A stretch of 64,000 nucleotides of DNA from Schizochytrium sp. CCTCC M209059 (GCA_000818945.1 KN805391.1:258234-322233); one strand, 5' to 3'; shown: positions 34,688 to 47,473, counted from the first letter of the stretch. Made by a program: numbers and translations. The notes: generated from the sequence alone by a model not told the origin.

Positions 34688-37495
34688 TTACACGGCTGCC
34701 CTATCATCGTCATCGTCGTAGTCCAGTGCCCACAGCTCGAGCTCATCGACAGCAAAGGTGCTCTGGCCCGCGAGCAAGGTACTGGCCTCCTCACTCGCGC
34801 GCGCGGCACCAACTCCAAATGTGTGTTCGAGGTCGGTCGAGCACGACGAGAAATCATCACGAAGAACGAGATCGCGCGTGCCAAACTGCATAACGGAGGT
34901 GTTTGACTTGCAGACAGCGAACCTACGACGGAGCTCTTCAAGGGTCTCCTCGTCGAGCTCGTCAAAGTCCTCAATGTAGTCGCTGTCTGGGGGTGGTGTG
35001 TGGGCCTCGCGGCCTTGAAAGGGGATTTTGATGTCGAGGCTGATGGAAAAGAGAAAACATTTCGCTGTTCCAAAGGTGTGACCATCGGCACGCCACGGTT
35101 CGTCAGCAAAACCGCCAAAGACCTTGCCGTTGGACTTGATAATGACAAATGTCTTGGTGTCGGCCAGAATGTACTTTGGCCGACGCGGGCGTCGCTGCTC
35201 CGAATCGCGGCCGTTGGTGGTGTCCTCTTCTTCCTCGTCTTCGTCGGCCTCCGAGTAGCGCGGATTAAAGAGAGAAGGCAGGCGATTGACCAAGGCGTTA
35301 ACAGAGCGGTCTGCGTCATTCCATGTGGCATAGAGAAGCTTGGTGCGCGGCAACTCACGACGACGCTGCATGGGGGCGCACAAAAGGAGGGACAGTCCCT
35401 CGGAATACACTTTGGGCAACTTGGTCTTGGCCGGCTTTTTCTTCTTGCGACCGCGCACCCTTCTTCGGCCCGGCCCCCCGCGCGCATTTTCAGCTTCCTC
35501 CTCCTCTTCAAGCTGGCGTTCCTCTTCTTCGTCTTGCTGGGCGAGAGCGGCCGTCTCGGCTTCAACATCTGGGTGCGAGAGAATGCGCGACTCCTCAAAG
35601 GCAACCTCGGCCATTTTCAGCGACTGTCGGTCATCGATAGCGAGCTGGCGCAGGCGGCGCACGGCCTCGGCGCGCAGCGAGTACTGCGCATATTTTGCGG
35701 GTGTGGCTTTGGACATGATGGACAAGGAAAGAGGCTGTGGGGGCTCGGGCGAGGTTGCGACCATGCGGTCCAACTTTTCCTCACCACTGCCATAATCGTC
35801 CATCGTCGGGCTCGAGGGCGACGTCGGCGACCCTTGCAGAGACGAGGAGCTCGCGAGCTTGGAGAGATCGGGCAATGTGCCAAGGCTTGTGAGAGCAAGA
35901 GGCGCGGTCTTACCAATATTGTTGTCAGCCAGCTCGCGCGTCATGGCGTCAGTCTTTGATTCTGCAGGAGCCGTGGGAGGCGCGGCTTCGCCCCCCGCGG
36001 GCGATGCCTCGGAATCAAGGTTGAGAGACTGCATGAGCGACTGAATTTGCTCTTGGCCGCGTGTCATTTGCGAAGGGCGCCGAGAGATTTCGCCTTGCAA
36101 ATGTTGTTGCTGTTGTTCATGCTGCTGCGGCTGCTGACCAGCAAATCCTGGACCTGGATCCGCGAAATTGCGAGCTTGATGATGATCCTGGAACTGTTGG
36201 TGACTACGACTATTCGCTGCGGCTGCGGCAGCTGCGCGACTCTGGATGTGCAAATCACCAACGAGCTCCAAGTCCGAGGTGATGCCCTCGAGCACGTTGG
36301 CCGTGCGCAACGGCGTGCGCGCGAGATCAGCGCGAAGTTGCACGTGGCACTTCCAGCCGTTGAGAAAGTCGACTTGAGAGGCATGCTCGCGCTGCTGGTC
36401 AAGGTAGGCCTCCATCCATTCCATTTGCTGAAGCTGGCGTCGCAGCTCCACCTCTTCGGCGAGAAGAGCGCTCATTTTGTTCTGGGTAATGTCCTGTAGG
36501 CGAAAGAGCGCTTCCTGGAGGGTCTTGTAGATGCGCTCCTCGACCACGGCGGCGTTACGGTTGACGTCGCGGAGCTTGGCGTCCGTGGCGCGGAGCTGCG
36601 CCTTGATATCCTCTTGGCGGACGGCGAGAATTGGGTCGACCTTGAGGCTTTCGTTGACGGCCGATTCGTAGGCGTCGCCGATCCCGATGAGCTTATGCTG
36701 AGCAAGTTTACCAGATGAATGCGAGCCGACCATTTTGTCGCGAACACTCACCGGCATGTAGAGGATCGGATCAAAAAAGTCGTGGCGGTCGTAAAGCTTG
36801 TCGATGGACGTGGGCGTGCGGTCATCGATGCGGTTTGCAGCGCCAAAGTCCGTCTCGGAGTTGCGGCCGTCCGGGTCAACAAAGAACTGCACAAGGTACA
36901 TGGGAAGCGCTTGTTGCGCGTCCATGACGGTGTAATCGTGGCGGTAGCCAAAGCCCCCATCCGGCGCGTCACCGCCTGCGCCGTCGATGCTCGTGGAGAG
37001 CGCAAGGTAGAGGGAGTCGTAGCCCTCGGGGACGATGGCCTGCTCGCTCGGGTCATCGACGACAAAGGCGCGGCCGACGCCGACCTGGCAGAGCAGGAAG
37101 CGATGCGCAGTGCCCTCGTTCGGGTCGAGGTCGAGGTCGCCCGTGGTAAAGGTCATCCCATCTCCCGAAGAGGGCAAGGTGAAGCCCTTGGTGTGCAGGG
37201 CCTCGAGCGTGTTGAGTTCGTTGAGCCTTCGCGTGCTGAGCCACGCGGGTGTGCACAGCATTCCGCGCGTGCGCCTTTCGAACTGCACGGCCTGGTGCGC
37301 GTTGCCGAGGTGCCACACGCAGACGTCTGTGAGCGCAAAGTTGCGCGTGCTCATTTGGAGCAGGTACTCCACGCGCTTGAACTCGTCGGACTTCTCCGAG
37401 AGCGGCGTGGCCGCGCTCGCGCTCGCGCTCGCGCTCGCGCCGGCGCCGCCGGGCCTGGCCGCCGCGCCGCGCCCGAGCCGAGGGCCCGTCTCCAT
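34688..37495 (-). CDS. TLDc-domain protein with PARP-like N-terminal region
   Basis: 935 aa from the ATG at 37495. The frame is open further, to an ATG at 37855, but that extension is an Arg/Ala/Ser/Glu microsatellite translation, so I take 37495. The C-terminal 220 residues form a TLDc domain: KLLYATWNDADRSVNALVNR, FVIIKSNGKVFGGFADEPW, TFGTAKCFLFSI, then MQFGTRDLVLRDDFSSCST and the usual late segment FAVDELELWALD. TLDc proteins (OXR1, NCOA7, TLDC2 families) bind and regulate the V-ATPase and protect against oxidative damage. Residues about 35-215 (FLLCQVGVGRAFVVDD, EGYDSLYL, YTVMDAQQALPMYLVQF) resemble the second half of a PARP catalytic fold, without an obvious HG motif. A coiled coil (about 300-370) and Q-rich and acidic linkers lie between. 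TLDc is firm; the PARP-like part is tentative. Confidence 0.8.
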   Translation of the reverse strand: METGPRLGRGAAARPGGAGASASASASAATPLSEKSDEFKRVEYLLQMSTRNFALTDVCVWHLGNAHQAVQFERRTRGMLCTPAWLSTRRLNELNTLEALHTKGFTLPSSGDGMTFTTGDLDLDPNEGTAHRFLLCQVGVGRAFVVDDPSEQAIVPEGYDSLYLALSTSIDGAGGDAPDGGFGYRHDYTVMDAQQALPMYLVQFFVDPDGRNSETDFGAANRIDDRTPTSIDKLYDRHDFFDPILYMPVSVRDKMVGSHSSGKLAQHKLIGIGDAYESAVNESLKVDPILAVRQEDIKAQLRATDAKLRDVNRNAAVVEERIYKTLQEALFRLQDITQNKMSALLAEEVELRRQLQQMEWMEAYLDQQREHASQVDFLNGWKCHVQLRADLARTPLRTANVLEGITSDLELVGDLHIQSRAAAAAAANSRSHQQFQDHHQARNFADPGPGFAGQQPQQHEQQQQHLQGEISRRPSQMTRGQEQIQSLMQSLNLDSEASPAGGEAAPPTAPAESKTDAMTRELADNNIGKTAPLALTSLGTLPDLSKLASSSSLQGSPTSPSSPTMDDYGSGEEKLDRMVATSPEPPQPLSLSIMSKATPAKYAQYSLRAEAVRRLRQLAIDDRQSLKMAEVAFEESRILSHPDVEAETAALAQQDEEEERQLEEEEEAENARGGPGRRRVRGRKKKKPAKTKLPKVYSEGLSLLLCAPMQRRRELPRTKLLYATWNDADRSVNALVNRLPSLFNPRYSEADEDEEEEDTTNGRDSEQRRPRRPKYILADTKTFVIIKSNGKVFGGFADEPWRADGHTFGTAKCFLFSISLDIKIPFQGREAHTPPPDSDYIEDFDELDEETLEELRRRFAVCKSNTSVMQFGTRDLVLRDDFSSCSTDLEHTFGVGAARASEEASTLLAGQSTFAVDELELWALDYDDDDDRAAV

Positions 37496-38307
37496 GGCGC
37501 CGCACACGCAAGCCGCAAGCCAAAATCCCAGCCGCCCAGGAGGCCGTTCGCGGCTCCGCGCTGCGCCGCGCTGCGAGGCGCTGCGCCGCGATACGCGGCT
37601 CCGCGCCGCCGCCGCGCGTCTGCTCGCACGCTCGCTCGCTCGCTCGCTCGCTCGCTCGCTTGCGCGCGCTGGGCTTTGGGGTTTCGTGTTTCTGCGCCTG
37701 CAGCGCCTACAGCGCCAGCACGGCCGAGCGCGCGTGTCTACGATGGTGTCTACATTGCCGAGCCCCGCCGCGGGCGTTTCTTTCCTCAGCCTGGTCACAG
37801 CGGCTCGGCTCGGCCTGGGGATGAGATGGATGGGGCTCGCATTGTCTCTGGGCATGGAGGACAGACACGCAGGAGGCAAGTGCAGGTCGCGCCGGGATGT
37901 CGCACCGCCGTGGTGAGGTGGAATTCTGGGGGGGTTAGTACTGCTTGCGTTGGTTCATGGATTTTGACAATTTCCATGGCTGAAGGTGGGTGTCTGAGAC
38001 GTGCAAAGAAAGGGACGTGAAGAAAGAGAGAAAAGCACATCTAGCTTGACTGTGAGGACGCTTGCAGTGCAGATGTGCTCGGAAGAAAGAGAACAAGGAG
38101 GCGAGGCCAATCAAATAATCCGTGGAGTTAAAGTTAAACACTTATACTGAATGAATGTAAGCAATTATGTAAGGGGTAGTGAAAATTGTGACAGACAAAT
38201 GCGCGGCCCCAGCGAGCAGGAACGAGTGCGTGCTGCTACGCTAGGACCGCCCGTAGCAACGGAAAGAATCATTGACGTGGTGAGTGGCCAAATGCAATAT
38301 GTCGCGG
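37496..38307. other. Intergenic region with (GCTC)n repeat
   Basis: This is the 5' side of the TLDc gene and the 3' side of the MYB gene, both minus strand. A (GCTC)n tract lies at about 37627-37661 immediately upstream of the TLDc start. No separate gene is seen. Confidence 0.6.
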
Positions 38308-39955
38308 TTAGTTCTGCACTGGCGAGGTAGCTGTGCCACGCTTGAGACTTTCGATGCGCCACTTGATGGTGTACCAGGAGCGGTGGGGCATCTCCTTTTG
38401 AATACTAGCCCAGCGGTTGCCATGGCGAGCATGCGCGTCAAGCACAAACTTGTCTTCATCGGCGGTCCAAGGCCCTTGTTTAAGCTCGGGGTCGAGACGC
38501 GAGAGATAGCGGTCTCTGCACTGTTTCCCAGTACGACCCTTGATGATGGTGGCAATGATGCGCCACTTTTTGCCGTGCTCGTTGACGGCCTCGCGCAGGC
38601 GTTCGTCTTCCTCCGAGGTCCATTTGCCCTTGCGAATATCAGGGTGCAAGGCCTTGAGCCATCGCTGCGAGCATTGGTTGGCAGTTTTGCCAGGTATTTT
38701 CTCGGCGACCTTTGCCCAGTGCCGCGCACCCATTTCTTGAACGGCGCGGATGAGCGTCTGATCCTCCTCGTCGGTCCACGCTCGTCGGTAAAAAACCTTT
38801 GTAGGAGCCGACGACGATGCCAAGGACTGCTCTTCCTCCGAGGGAGGAGGTTGCGCTGGGGCATGCGGATGCATGGGCATCATGGCGGCGTTCAGAGGTC
38901 CCGAGGCTTGTGGGTTTTGGTAGGCCTGGCCATGGTCATCCGGGCGTCGCTGCTGTGCAAACTGCGGATTTTGAGAAGGGCTCGCGCCCGCAGCTTCCAT
39001 GGAATAACGCGAGCGTTTGCTACCAGGCAAGGGCGCGGCTTGGTTCATCATGGGCTGAAAATGAGGATGGGGCATCTGTGGTACCCACGGGTGCCCATGC
39101 ATTTCCATTTGATATTGCATGGCAAGGTTCGCGGGATGGGGATACGGTTGATGGTTTCCCATTTGATAGGCCGCAGCAGCCGCCATAGCTGCAGCAGCCT
39201 GTTGGTTGAAAGCGGCATATGGAGGCCAGTACTGTTGCTGCTGTTGTTGCTGTTGCTGCTGCTGATGTTGCTGCTGCTGAATCGAAAGGGGCTGTTGATG
39301 CTCATACGCAACAGGGCCAGCTGGGGCAGGGACGTTGGGAAATGACGGAGACGAGAAATGATGGATCTGCTGACCAGGGACGCTATGCTCTGGGTCATTT
39401 TGCTGTTGCACTTGCTGTTGCTGTTGCGGGCGTCGCCGGCGTTGCTGCGGTTGCCGCTGCGATGGGCGACGCGTATTCTGTGGCACGGATGGCTCAGAGC
39501 GAGCACGACGCGCCTCAGATACTGGGAGGACCGAATGCGCGTTCGCACTTCGCAAGGTCGGCGAGGCCGATGGCACTCTCGTATAATGCGAAGGCACTTC
39601 AGAGGTGAAACCCTGCGTGGCAGCATCCGTATGAGTTACCTGAGAGCTCTCGCCCGCGTGCGTGCCCTTTCCGTTGGACTCTTCCGACAAGCCATCGTCA
39701 TCTCTGTCACTACTATCATCGCCATTACCACTACTTCCGATACCACCGCCGCTCCCACCATTATGATTATCTCCAACGTCTGTGTTCTCTCGAGGGACTT
39801 GCTGAATTTGAAGTGAGGGCTGCTGACGGGGATAGGCATGTTCGGATGAGGCATGCGTGGGTATTGCGTTTGACGTGGACCATGTTGGCTGGCCAGTCGA
39901 TACGGATGCGCCGACATTGGTGCCAGGTGGGTGGTTTACGTTTGCTGACCATGTG

Positions 39956-39990
<35 letters not shown>

Positions 39991-40882
39991 TTGCGCATGG
40001 TTGGGCGCCGGCAGGGCTTGTGACGCGTGTGTCGTGGACGAGTGACGTTGGTGTTGCTGCGTGGGTGGATCATAGGCTTCGCGCAAAAAGAAGTTGAGGT
40101 TCCTGAGTTCGGACTCGGGATCTAGTTCCGCGTCCACGTCGCAATAGTCGTCGTCCACATTAACGTGAGATGTTAGAGTTGCTGTGTTATGAGCTCCGAC
40201 ATTGGAGTGGTCTGCCATTCTATGCCAACCAGGGTCAACGTCGCCAACTGCCATGGTCCGCTGTCGCGTATGTTGATCGAGGTACCGGTATGGATAGGAG
40301 CGTTTACCGTGGCCGGCTCGGGGAGCCGCCACCTCTTGTTCTTCTTGCGTACTCGTTTCCTTGGTCTTGTTTCGGTTTCTGCCGCGCCTTTTGACGCCTG
40401 GGACGAACAGAGTTCCGCCCGAGGGCAGAGGCGGCGGTGGGCTTGTGTTTCCTTCGCCTTGGTCGCTCGCAAGAACCGTTTTGTTGGTGCTCGTACTTGC
40501 GCTCGTGCTATCGCAGGCCGTGCTTTCGCTCGCGACGCTCTGCCGCTCCTGCCGCAGGTGCTGGTGTTGCTCTTGTCGCTGGCTTGCGTTCTGGGTGCGT
40601 CGGCGTTGCTTGGCAGGCTCTCTTCGCTGTCTTTTTAGCCCTCTCTCTTTGGAATTTCGCTCTTCTGCGAAGGCTGTTTGCTGCTGCTGCTGCTGCTGCT
40701 GCTGTTGCGCGGGCCGCGCGAGGGGTCTAAAGGCGTGCGCCGGTTCTAGCAGAAGCGCCACGTCGTCGTCCTCGTCGTCGCCCTCGTCCAGGTTCGCAAG
40801 CGCGTCCGGCCCAAGGCTCGCAAGGCTCGCAAGGTCTACGCTCTCGACCTCTGCCGTGCTGTGTCCCTGCTGCCGCTGCTGC

Positions 40883-40918
<36 letters not shown>

Positions 40919-41145
40919 CCTCCTCGGGGCCCAGGTCCTCCAGGTCCTCCGGGTCTGCTGCGCTTGGCCCTCTGCTGCCGCCCGGCGGCGTGCACGCGGC
41001 CGCTGCTGGCGCTGCGCGGGGCCGGGTGCGCCTGGGTCCGGGTCTGCTGCTGCTGCCAGCCGCCCGCCTCGGAGTTCTGCGCGCTTTCTGCCTGCGTTGG
41101 CCGCGCGTCTGCCCGAGCGTTCCTGCCCTGGTGCTCAGCGACCAT
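38308..41145 (-). CDS. Three-repeat (R1R2R3) MYB transcription factor with poly-Q tracts
   Basis: 945 aa from the ATG at 41145; the frame beyond it begins at GTG and is Ala/Glu/Arg low-complexity. Three tandem MYB repeats end the protein: R1 about 786-833 (RRAWTDEEDQTLIRAVQEMG), R2 about 838-884 (KGKWTSEEDERLREAVNEHG) and R3 about 890-935 (QGPWTADEDKFVLDAHARHG), each with regularly spaced tryptophans except that R3's last is replaced (TIKWRIESL). This layout matches animal c-MYB and plant MYB3R, which control cell-cycle genes. The 780 N-terminal residues are rich in Gln, Ser, His and Pro, with several runs of 8-14 glutamines encoded by CAG/CAA mixtures, suggestive of an activation region and prone to length variation. 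Target genes are unknown. Confidence 0.92.
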
Positions 41146-41643
41146 GGCGCTCTCGGCGCGGCGCTGCCTGCCTGCGTTGCCCTTCTTCCCTTCTTTCTTC
41201 TCTCTTCCCCTTTTCCTCCTCCTCCTCCTCTTTCCCCTTTCTTCTTCTTCTTCTTCTGCTGCTGCTGCTGCTGCTGCTGCGCCCCTTGCTCCTGCGCCCT
41301 CTCGCACGCGCGGGAAAGGCCGAACGCGCGCGAGTCTCGCGGCCGCGAGGAGAGCGAGCGAAGGGAGGGAGGAGGAGAAAGCAGGCAGGCAAGAGGGAGA
41401 GAAGGAGAGAAGGCGGGGAAGAGAGGAGGCGAGGGAGGAAGCAAGGCGCGCGGGGCTCGAGCGGGGAGACCGTGGGTGAGGCTGGCCTTCACTTCGAGTC
41501 TTCCGCGAGACTTCCGCCGCCCGCGCGGAGGGCGCGGGTCCCCACGGCGTTCCAGCAGCAGCCTGCGCGGGGGGTTCTGTGGGGGGACCCGGTCCGGCGC
41601 GCGCCCGCTTTGGGGACGTGTGCGCGGGGCTGGCTGCCTAGAT

Positions 41644-42091
41644 CTGTCTGTCTGTCTGTCTGTCTGAATGTCTGTCTGTTTTTGCCTGTGCGAGTTCAGA
41701 GGACCGCGACCGATGCAGCGGGGCGGGAGGGAGGTAGGGATGGAGGGACACACGCGTTCGCCGGCTGGCTCTACTTTGCAGGCTCGCTGGACGGTTGATC
41801 GCTCGCGCAGCGCGCAGCTCGGATCAAGACAGGTCAGCGCAAAAGGGGCTGGCTGGCTGGCTGGCAGGCGGAAAGGGGCTGGCGGAAAGCGCCCGGCTGA
41901 AAGACAAGCCTGGCGGAGAAGGACCCACAGCTGAGGCCTTGGCGTTGGATTCGTGATGTACACACTGATCCGCTGAGAGGGCGGGTCCGCGCGGTCACTC
42001 GTATCTGGGGACTAGATGTGACCTTGCCTTGCGCTCCTTCTGCGACCACTATGGCGTCGCTGCCGCCTGCTGCTGCCGAGGCTTTTGCTTG

Positions 42092-42131
<40 letters not shown>

Positions 42132-42132
42132 G
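41644..42132. repeat. Two (GTCT)n microsatellites
   Basis: Two tetranucleotide arrays of the same unit lie about 450 bp apart (41644-41668 and 42091-42132); the second is longer, with about ten units. Confidence 0.9.
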
Positions 42133-45100
42133 CCCTGCTCTGTTCTGCACCGCTCTGTCTAGTCTGTTTGTTGGGTGCGCCCGCCGGAGCCGGAGCCGGA
42201 GCCGGCGTCGAGGCCTGCGGCGGCGTGCCTGGCCGCTCGCTGGTCAAAGAAAAGAAGAAAGGGGGGGAAGAAAGAAGGGCTGGGCGGCGCGAATAAAAGC
42301 AGGCAGACCGGAAGGCCAGTTGCCCGCAGCGGGGTCAACCGCACGCCCCTCAGTCCGCAGCAACTCGCCGCTTGCCCGTTCTGTTCCTCCGGGAACTCCG
42401 GCCGAACACCGGCGCAAGGCCAGCGGAACGCGCGGAACCGCCGCGAAACACGTGCCTCTTTGGGGGTAGTCTGCGCGAAGCTGCAGACGGGTCCCCGTTC
42501 CTTTGCCCGGGGGGTCCGCGGGGGTGCGATGGAACGTCGATGTGGAACGTTCTTGAGACCGTTCCGAAGAGGCGTCGGGGTGTTCTTTCACAAGCGGGAT
42601 CGCTGACTTCTCAAAACGGCAGGACCACTGAGGCCTCGCCGGCGCTTTGTTGCTGTGCGGCTGCGCTCCCACTCCCACGCACGAATCAGAGCCCACTCGG
42701 CTTGCCCTTTCTTGTCTGCGCGTGTCTCGCCCAGTCGTCCGTGTCTTCAAGAGTCTCTCTCTCTCTAGCTCGCGAGCTCTCTCCGGCACGGCCTGACGAC
42801 GAGCGCGCCGCGTGTCCGCGAGCAAGCGCAGGCGCCGCGCGGGTCGCGCGCTCGCTCGCTCGCTCGCTCGCCCCGCGAGGGCCGCGTCCGCGAGCGGGCC
42901 TTGGCGGCGCGGGCTTGCGCGCGCTCGAGTGGAGCGCCACGTGTGCGCTGAGTGGCGGGCGTGTCGTGCTGGTCGTCCGCCCTGGAGTCTTCCCGCAGAG
43001 AGCGCCTGTCACCCACAGATACGAGAATGCAAAGCCGCAGCAAAGCCACCTGACTCCTACGTAGCTTGTGCTAGATCGCTGTGGGGCAGCTCGGTTGGGG
43101 GGGAGCCCAACAGGTCCTGCGCCACGCTGCGGGTTTGCCGTGCTGTGCTAGCGAACCGGCGGATCGAGGCGGGATACGCCGCGCCAGGGAGGGAGGGTCC
43201 TCTGCTTCTCTGCCTCTACCCGCGCCGCCAGCTAGCTAGCTGCGCGTCCGCTGCGCGGCGGCGCGCGGGCGGGCGTCCGCCCTCTCCGGCGTCTGCGCGC
43301 TGCGTGCGGCGCGAGGCGGCGAGCTGCCCTGCCCGTGCCCGCCTCTCTGCCTGCCCACCGCTTGCTTGCTTGCTTGTTGGAGGAAGGATGGAGGCGTCGA
43401 AAAAGTTCTCTACGCCAGGACGATGCAACGACCTCGCGCGGGCGCGCGAACGTGGCGACGCGCGGGGCCGCTACGGCTGGCGCCGCGGGCGCGAGCGCGA
43501 GCGCGAGCGCGGCCAGCTGTGCCTGCTCGGCCGCCCTCCTTTCGAAAGGCGCCGCGCGCAGGTCGATGGAACAGCCGCGAGCAAGGTGGCCTTGGGGCGA
43601 CCGAAGCCCGCCGGCCGCCCCTTGTGCCGTGGTCGCCGCTCCCTCTCTCCTCCGGCGCTCGCTCGCTCGCTCGCTCGCTCGCCAAGGTCTACCTCGCGCG
43701 CCCAATCGTGCCGGCCTCCTCGCCGCTCGCCTCGCCTCCCCGCTCGCCCGCGCGGCCCGAGCCGAGCGCCGGCAGCGCGGCCGCCGGGGCGCGTCTGTGA
43801 TCGATGAAAAGATGCCGCCTTTCCCGCTTTCCCTGCTTTCCCTGCTTTCCCTGCTTGCTTGCTAGCTTGCTTGCTTGCTTGCTTGCTTGCTTGCCCGCCT
43901 GCCTCGCTCGCTCGCCTGCCTGCCTTCTGCCGCTGCGAGCCTTGCTCCCGCGGCTCCTGCTGCTGCTCCGCGCCACGCCGCGGCCGCCTCGCGTGGTCTC
44001 GCCCGGCGCAGGCGCTGCGGTTGACGTGCGCCGCCGATCTGATGCCGCTCTGCTCCTGCTTACTTTCCTTCTTTCTTGCTTGCTTTCCTGCTTTCCTTCT
44101 TTCTTTCTCGCTTGCTTGCTTGCTTGCTTGCTTGCTTTCTTCTGCTTTCCGCTTTCTGCCTTCTCTTATTTCTTCGGCCTCCTACCTTCTGCCTTATTGC
44201 GCCTTCTGCTTTATTGCGCCTTCTGCTTTGTTGCGCTTGGCTGCGCCTTGTGCGATGTTGCGCTGCTCGCCGGGGCGGGCTGCACGCTGGTCGGGCGCCG
44301 CCGCGGCGGGGCGGGGCGCTGCGCTGCGTCGGCGTAGCCTGGCTGGCTGGCTGGCTGGCTGGTGGGCAGGCCAGGGCTGGGCCCGCGAGGCGAGCGGGAT
44401 GTGCTGATGCGGACGAGGAGGATGGATGAAGGCAGCCAGGCAGGCAGGCAGCCAGGGGCCCCGCGGCGCTCGCGTGGTCTCTCCGGAGACGGGCGGGCAG
44501 CCGGGCGGCCAGCCGGGCGGGCGCGCGCGCGGCCCGGCTGCAGGGCGGGCGCCGCAGGCTCGTCTGGCGCGGCGAGGGGCTGCGCTGCGCCGCGCGGGAC
44601 CGGGCAGGGCAGACGGAGGAGCCCGGGCGCCGTTGCTGCTTTTTTTTTTTTCCCAGCTTTTTATTATTTACCTGGCTTGCCTGAAGGTCTCGACCCCTCG
44701 CCCGCCCCGTTCCGCGCAGAGGGGGCCTCGACCGCGGCGCTGCTCGCACGTGGCAGAATTGCGAGCCGCGCCGAGTCGTGGCCGCTCGCCTCGCGGCGTC
44801 CAGCCGTCGGCCGAGCGATGGAGCGATTGATTGGGCGCTCGCTCACTCGACCCGGCCAGTGAGACAGACCTGCCGAGGTGTGCGCCGCCACTGGCTTGCC
44901 TCTTGGCTTGCTTCTCCGGCTTCAATACCGCGCCGCGCGGGGTGGGACCCGACGTGAAGCCGCCGCTCCTCGCCGCCGGGAGGCGAGGCAAGCGAGGCGA
45001 GCGAGGCGAGCGAGGCGAGCGAGGCGAGCGAGCGAGAGAGGCGAGCGAGAGAGGCGACCGGGGCCAGCGAAGCAAGGCGGCGCGCGTCGGTTTGGCGCGC

Positions 45101-45786
45101 GGGTTCTTCGCGCGAGAAGCTGGCAGCTTGGCGTAGCTTGGCCGGTAGGTGTGGGGGCTGGGAAGTCCTCTCAGCCCGGGAAGCGCTAGCACGGCGCCCG
45201 GGTGCGGGCGGCAGCGGGTCTAGCGGCGCGCGTCTACTTTGCGCGAGCCGCGGCGAGGGATCTTGCGCGCCCCGGCAGCCAGCCGCCAAGGGCCGCGCCG
45301 TCGTCCCGGGCCGGCCGCGACGGCGCGCGAAAGCTGGCGCCTCGCTCGCTTTGCTTCCCCGCGACGCGTCTCGCCCGCTGTCGGCCGGAAGCAAGCTCGG
45401 CCGGCCTCCGTCCCTCCCTCCCTCCGTTCCACGGACGCACGCCGTGCATGTACATAATGTATGCACGCCGCCAGGCGTCTCTGGCACGCTTTTCGGCGTA
45501 GCGCAGCGGCACCACGCTGGCCCCCGCGGGGCTGTGCAGGCGAGCGATGACCACGCGTGCACGCCACGTACAAGCGAGGGTAGACGCGCACGCGCGGCCC
45601 TCTTCGCCCGGGGCCACAGACGCCCTCAGCCGCCCGCTCCTCGCTCGTGCTCGTGGCCGGGGAGCCCCTGCTCGTCCGCTCCCGCTCGGCGCCGCTCGTG
45701 CCACCTCGCGCACTTCGCGGGCGGAGCGAGGCAGGCAGTGCACGCAGATGCAGATGCAGGTAGGCAGGCTTGGTTGGATCAACGTG

Positions 45787-45848
45787 CTGCTGCTGCTGCT
45801 GCTGCTGCTGCTTATGCTGCTTATGCTGCTGCTGCTGCTGCTGCTAGA
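45787..45848. repeat. (CTG)n trinucleotide tract
   Basis: Interrupted CTG run with CTTATG interruptions. It is not within any gene I support, unlike the CAG tracts of the MYB gene. Confidence 0.9.
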
Positions 45849-47433
45849 GCAGCTGATGCTGCTGATGCTGCTGATGGAGCAGATTCGCGCCGTCGAAATC
45901 GTTCCTCAGCCCGCCCGGCGCGACCCGATGCTTGCGCGAGCCGCTTCGAGACGGCGACGTTGGCAGCGACAGCGGCAGCGAGAGCCATCAAGGGGCGCGG
46001 CCTGACTGTGAGCTTGTGTCGAGCCCAGCCGCAGCTGCCACGCCGGTGCGACGCGTGGGCGTGCATGCGGGCGTGCATTTGCTCCGGCGCCGGAGCATTA
46101 CTTGCAAATACTGGCCCCTCTGAGGAGATAGATGGGAAGCACACGGCGCACGGATGGAGGCGGGGACGCCAGGAGCCAGATGAGCCCGAGACCAGGGCAG
46201 AGCGGAGCGAGGGCGGCAGCCGACGCTCACGACAGCGCAAGGGCCGACGGGTCCCCGCGCCTCCCGTGTTTCCGGCTTTCCTTCCGAGTCCTCCGCCGTG
46301 GAGTGATTGCATTCTTTCGACCAGGCACTGCAGTGGTGCGCTGTGTAATACTGCTGCCTACATACACACTACGCGAGTACACGCGACACTGGTGGCTCCA
46401 GTGAAAATGCAAGAGTAAGTGAGCGAGTGCGAATGGACGGTCGAGACACGGCGACGGGAGAATGGTGGGTGGCAGCGCACGCCACGGCCACGCCGCTAAC
46501 GCTGTCTCTGCCACTGCCGCTGCCACTGTGATGTGATGTGATGGAGCAGTCTGTGGTGCCCGTGCACTGCAGGCGCGATGCAATGCATGCTTTTGCGATG
46601 GTGCAAGGTCTCCGAGACGTCCACGCTCAGACTGAGACTGAGAAATTCGGGCCGTACATACATACGTACGTACGTGCAAAGTGAAGGCGACTGTCGCAGC
46701 CGTCTCCCTCCATTTTTTAAAATGGTCTCCCTCGAGGAACAGCGTGTGCAATCAGTGGTCTGGTCACGCGCAGACAAGCGCCGCGCAACTGCGCTTGCTG
46801 CGTCATGGTACACTCACTGTACATGCCGTGAGGGAAAAACGCTTGCTCGATCTCTTGCCGCTATTCATTCACAGGAGCCATTCCTGCTTGCGAGCGCTTT
46901 GTCCTTGCGAGCAAGATCGTTTAAAAGTGTCATACCAAGCAGGCTGGGCTTGTCGCGCGATGCATCGATCAATGGATCGAGCCAATGCTCTTGCTTGCAT
47001 CGGTCATCTGCACGCGTTCATTGCAACCCTGTCGCGTGCACGCGCTTGTGTGTGCAGGCGCGCGCGCGTGTAGAGAGAGCAAAGCTTCGGGCGAGCGACG
47101 GAAGGACTCGCAGTCGAGAATAGTGCGCTTGCGCCTCACTTTCGCAATGCACCAATCGGCACCAACCATTTTTATTTCTTCTTCTTCTTTTTCTTCTGAA
47201 ATCGTCGCACGCACGAGCGAGAAAGCCAAGACGAATACACCATTTCGTGAGCTGGACAGGATCACGACCGAGTACCTCAAGGCCAGGCAGGCCCCCGCAC
47301 TCGGCGGATCAACTCGTAGCACAAAATAAAATTGTAATCTATCCGTTGGAATGAAAATGACCCGGGCCGGTCGTCCGGCCGTCTCACCGCACCGGATTAG
47401 TGTCGAGTATACCTCGGCAACAGAGCATACATA

Positions 47434-47473
<40 letters not shown>

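Noticed and set aside
37496..37855. Upstream ATG and N-terminal extension of the TLDc protein
   Set aside because: The extension is the translation of a (GCTC)n microsatellite and GC-rich leader; METGPRLG at 37495 is a more credible start. Not fully excluded.
42029..46418. Many long open frames on both strands, some over 200 codons
   Set aside because: They overlap one another in several frames, start in or run through tetranucleotide repeats, and read as Arg/Ala/Ser/Pro or Cys/Leu strings without domain patterns.
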